From the NCBI GenBank assembly GCA_005884745.1, contig VAZU01000103.1, positions 2,401-8,731 of the forward strand: a DNA stretch of 6,331 bases, written 5' to 3'. Numbering within the stretch: the first letter of the stretch is position 1; every line of letters starts with the position of its first letter. The translations under genes were made by a program, and so were the position numbers. The DNA comes from Alphaproteobacteria bacterium (lineage in GTDB: Bacteria; Pseudomonadota; Alphaproteobacteria; Rhizobiales; Xanthobacteraceae). Below are positions 5,716 to 6,331 of the stretch, piece after piece. The notes beneath the pieces were generated by a model. The model was given only the letters and a program-made list of their open reading frames with translations, was not told the origin of the DNA and did not search any database.

Positions 5716-5752
5716 GGCACCCGTCTCCCCACAGTTCGCTGTGCTTAGTCAG

Positions 5753-6260
5753 CTATTTGCCGCCCGCGAACGGTTCCGGCGCGCCCGGCGGGACCGGCAC
5801 CTCGAACGCGTTGAGCGTCAGCGAGACCAGGCTGTAATAGCCGAGAATGCCGACGAGCTCGACCACGCCCGCGAGTCCGAGCACGTCGACGGCGCGTTGA
5901 AACGTCTGGTCCGACACACGGCGGGTTTCGATCAGTTCGCGGGCAAACGCGTGAACCGCCGCTTCGTCCGCGCGCGAGAATGGCTTTGATCGCCATCGGG
6001 GCGTGCGCGTGCCACTCGAAGCTGGCGCGCCAGAAGGCGCCCGTCGTGATGATGGCGAGCTCGGAAAGCCGCGGCGGCAGGCTGGTGCCGAACCGGCAGA
6101 ACGCGCCGAGCGCCTGGGCATGGTCGGCAAGCTGCGGACTTTCCAGCCACACCCTCAACGGGCCGACCACCCGGCCGCGCGGCCCGGCCACGATGGCGTC
6201 ATAGGCGCGCCGCTGCTCGGCACTGAGCTTTTCGAGAACGAGGTCGGGAATGCGGGGCAT
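5753..6260 (-). pseudogene. Carboxymuconolactone decarboxylase-family gene broken by frameshift/microdeletion
   Basis: The gene starts at ATG 6258-6260 with AAGGA six bases upstream and reads as an AhpD/CMD-fold protein for 93 residues, through LSELAIITTGAFWRASFEWHAHAPMAIKA (65-93). The family-like sequence then continues in another frame from position 5986: KPFSRADEAAVHAFARELIETRRVSD and later ELVGILGYYSLVSLTLNAFEVPVPP, ending at TAG 5753-5755. Without the shift, the first frame runs on as arginine-rich nonsense to a stop at 5745. Both halves are well preserved, so the break looks recent. Intact relatives, as I recall them, have roughly 15 more residues between the HAPMA-KAG block and the R-x-PxF block, so this looks like a small out-of-frame deletion rather than a single-base slip. 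This subgroup lacks the CxxC redox pair and keeps Glu82-x-His84-type residues. A sequencing error cannot be excluded. Confidence 0.8.
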
Positions 6261-6280
6261 GGGGTGTCCTTTATTTTCGG

Positions 6281-6331
6281 CGTCGTCGTTCCGGCCGAGT
6301 GCGAAGCGCGAGAGCCGGAATCCACGACCAC
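6281..6331 (-). repeat. Intergenic palindromic repeat, family A copy 3 (cut by window end)
   Basis: TTCCGGC (6289-6295... one base offset possible) pairs with GCCGGAA (6314-6320), with an inner GTGC-GAA-GCGC stem (6299-6309) and outer GTCGT (6282-6286) with ACGAC (6324-6328). Read in reverse it begins GTGGTCGTGGATTCCGG, nearly matching the start of copy 2 at 3105 (GTGGTCATGGGTTCCGG). It lies only about 20 bases upstream of the CMD-family start codon, so any promoter for that operon is either inside the repeat or beyond the window. Confidence 0.75.

Noticed and set aside
4759..5748. 329-residue plus-strand open frame
   Set aside because: It is antisense to the MBL-fold gene, whose full set of metal ligands and Tat signal shows which strand codes.
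1..6331. CRISPR array, insertion sequence, phage or toxin-antitoxin module
   Set aside because: No regularly spaced repeat-spacer units, no transposase or integrase, and no small paired toxin-antitoxin frames were seen on either strand.

Overview
The window looks like a chromosomal accessory or catabolic region of a high-GC alphaproteobacterium in the order Hyphomicrobiales, most likely Bradyrhizobium or a close relative. The evidence is the strong G/C bias at third codon positions, the gene families present (OxlT-type antiporter, GlcG-like protein, HIBADH-family dehydrogenase, Tat-exported metallo-beta-lactamase-fold protein, cysteine-less CMD-family protein), and intergenic palindromic repeats of a style I associate with Bradyrhizobium. 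The genus assignment is an inference.

Layout. From 1 to 1719 everything runs on the minus strand: the 5' part of an oxalate/formate antiporter (1-550, cut by the window edge), a gene-free 350-bp leader (551-900), a 69-residue zinc-ribbon protein (901-1110), and a 147-residue cupin (1276-1719). Across a 95-bp regulatory gap a GTG-started FAD monooxygenase of the 2,6-dihydroxypyridine hydroxylase type runs on the plus strand (1815-3035). It converges on a minus-strand 3-hydroxyisobutyrate-dehydrogenase-family gene (3165-4067), and the gap between them holds two hairpin repeat units in opposite orientation. The dehydrogenase is divergent from a plus-strand GlcG/HbpS-like gene (4212-4643). That gene converges on a minus-strand Tat-exported metallo-beta-lactamase-fold hydrolase (4765-5715), with a 96-bp cloverleaf-foldable repeat between them. 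Upstream of the hydrolase, 37 bp away and probably in the same operon, is a carboxymuconolactone-decarboxylase-family gene that is broken by a frameshift with apparent loss of about 15 codons (5753-6260). A third copy of the 3035-3156 repeat lies just upstream of it at the window end.

How the genes may work together. The set fits uptake and oxidation of small organic acids and (hetero)aromatic compounds: a dicarboxylate antiporter, a ring-hydroxylating flavoprotein, a beta-hydroxyacid dehydrogenase, a cupin and a hydrolase. No single complete pathway is visible. Alternating orientations and repeats between units suggest several small transcription units rather than one operon.

I found no phage, CRISPR, toxin or other defence module, no RNA gene and no insertion sequence. 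The most notable items are the microdeletion pseudogene, the cupin with a replaced metal-ligand position, the two families of structured repeats, and evenly spaced short boxes in the intergenic regions. I do not see a convincing undescribed multi-gene system.
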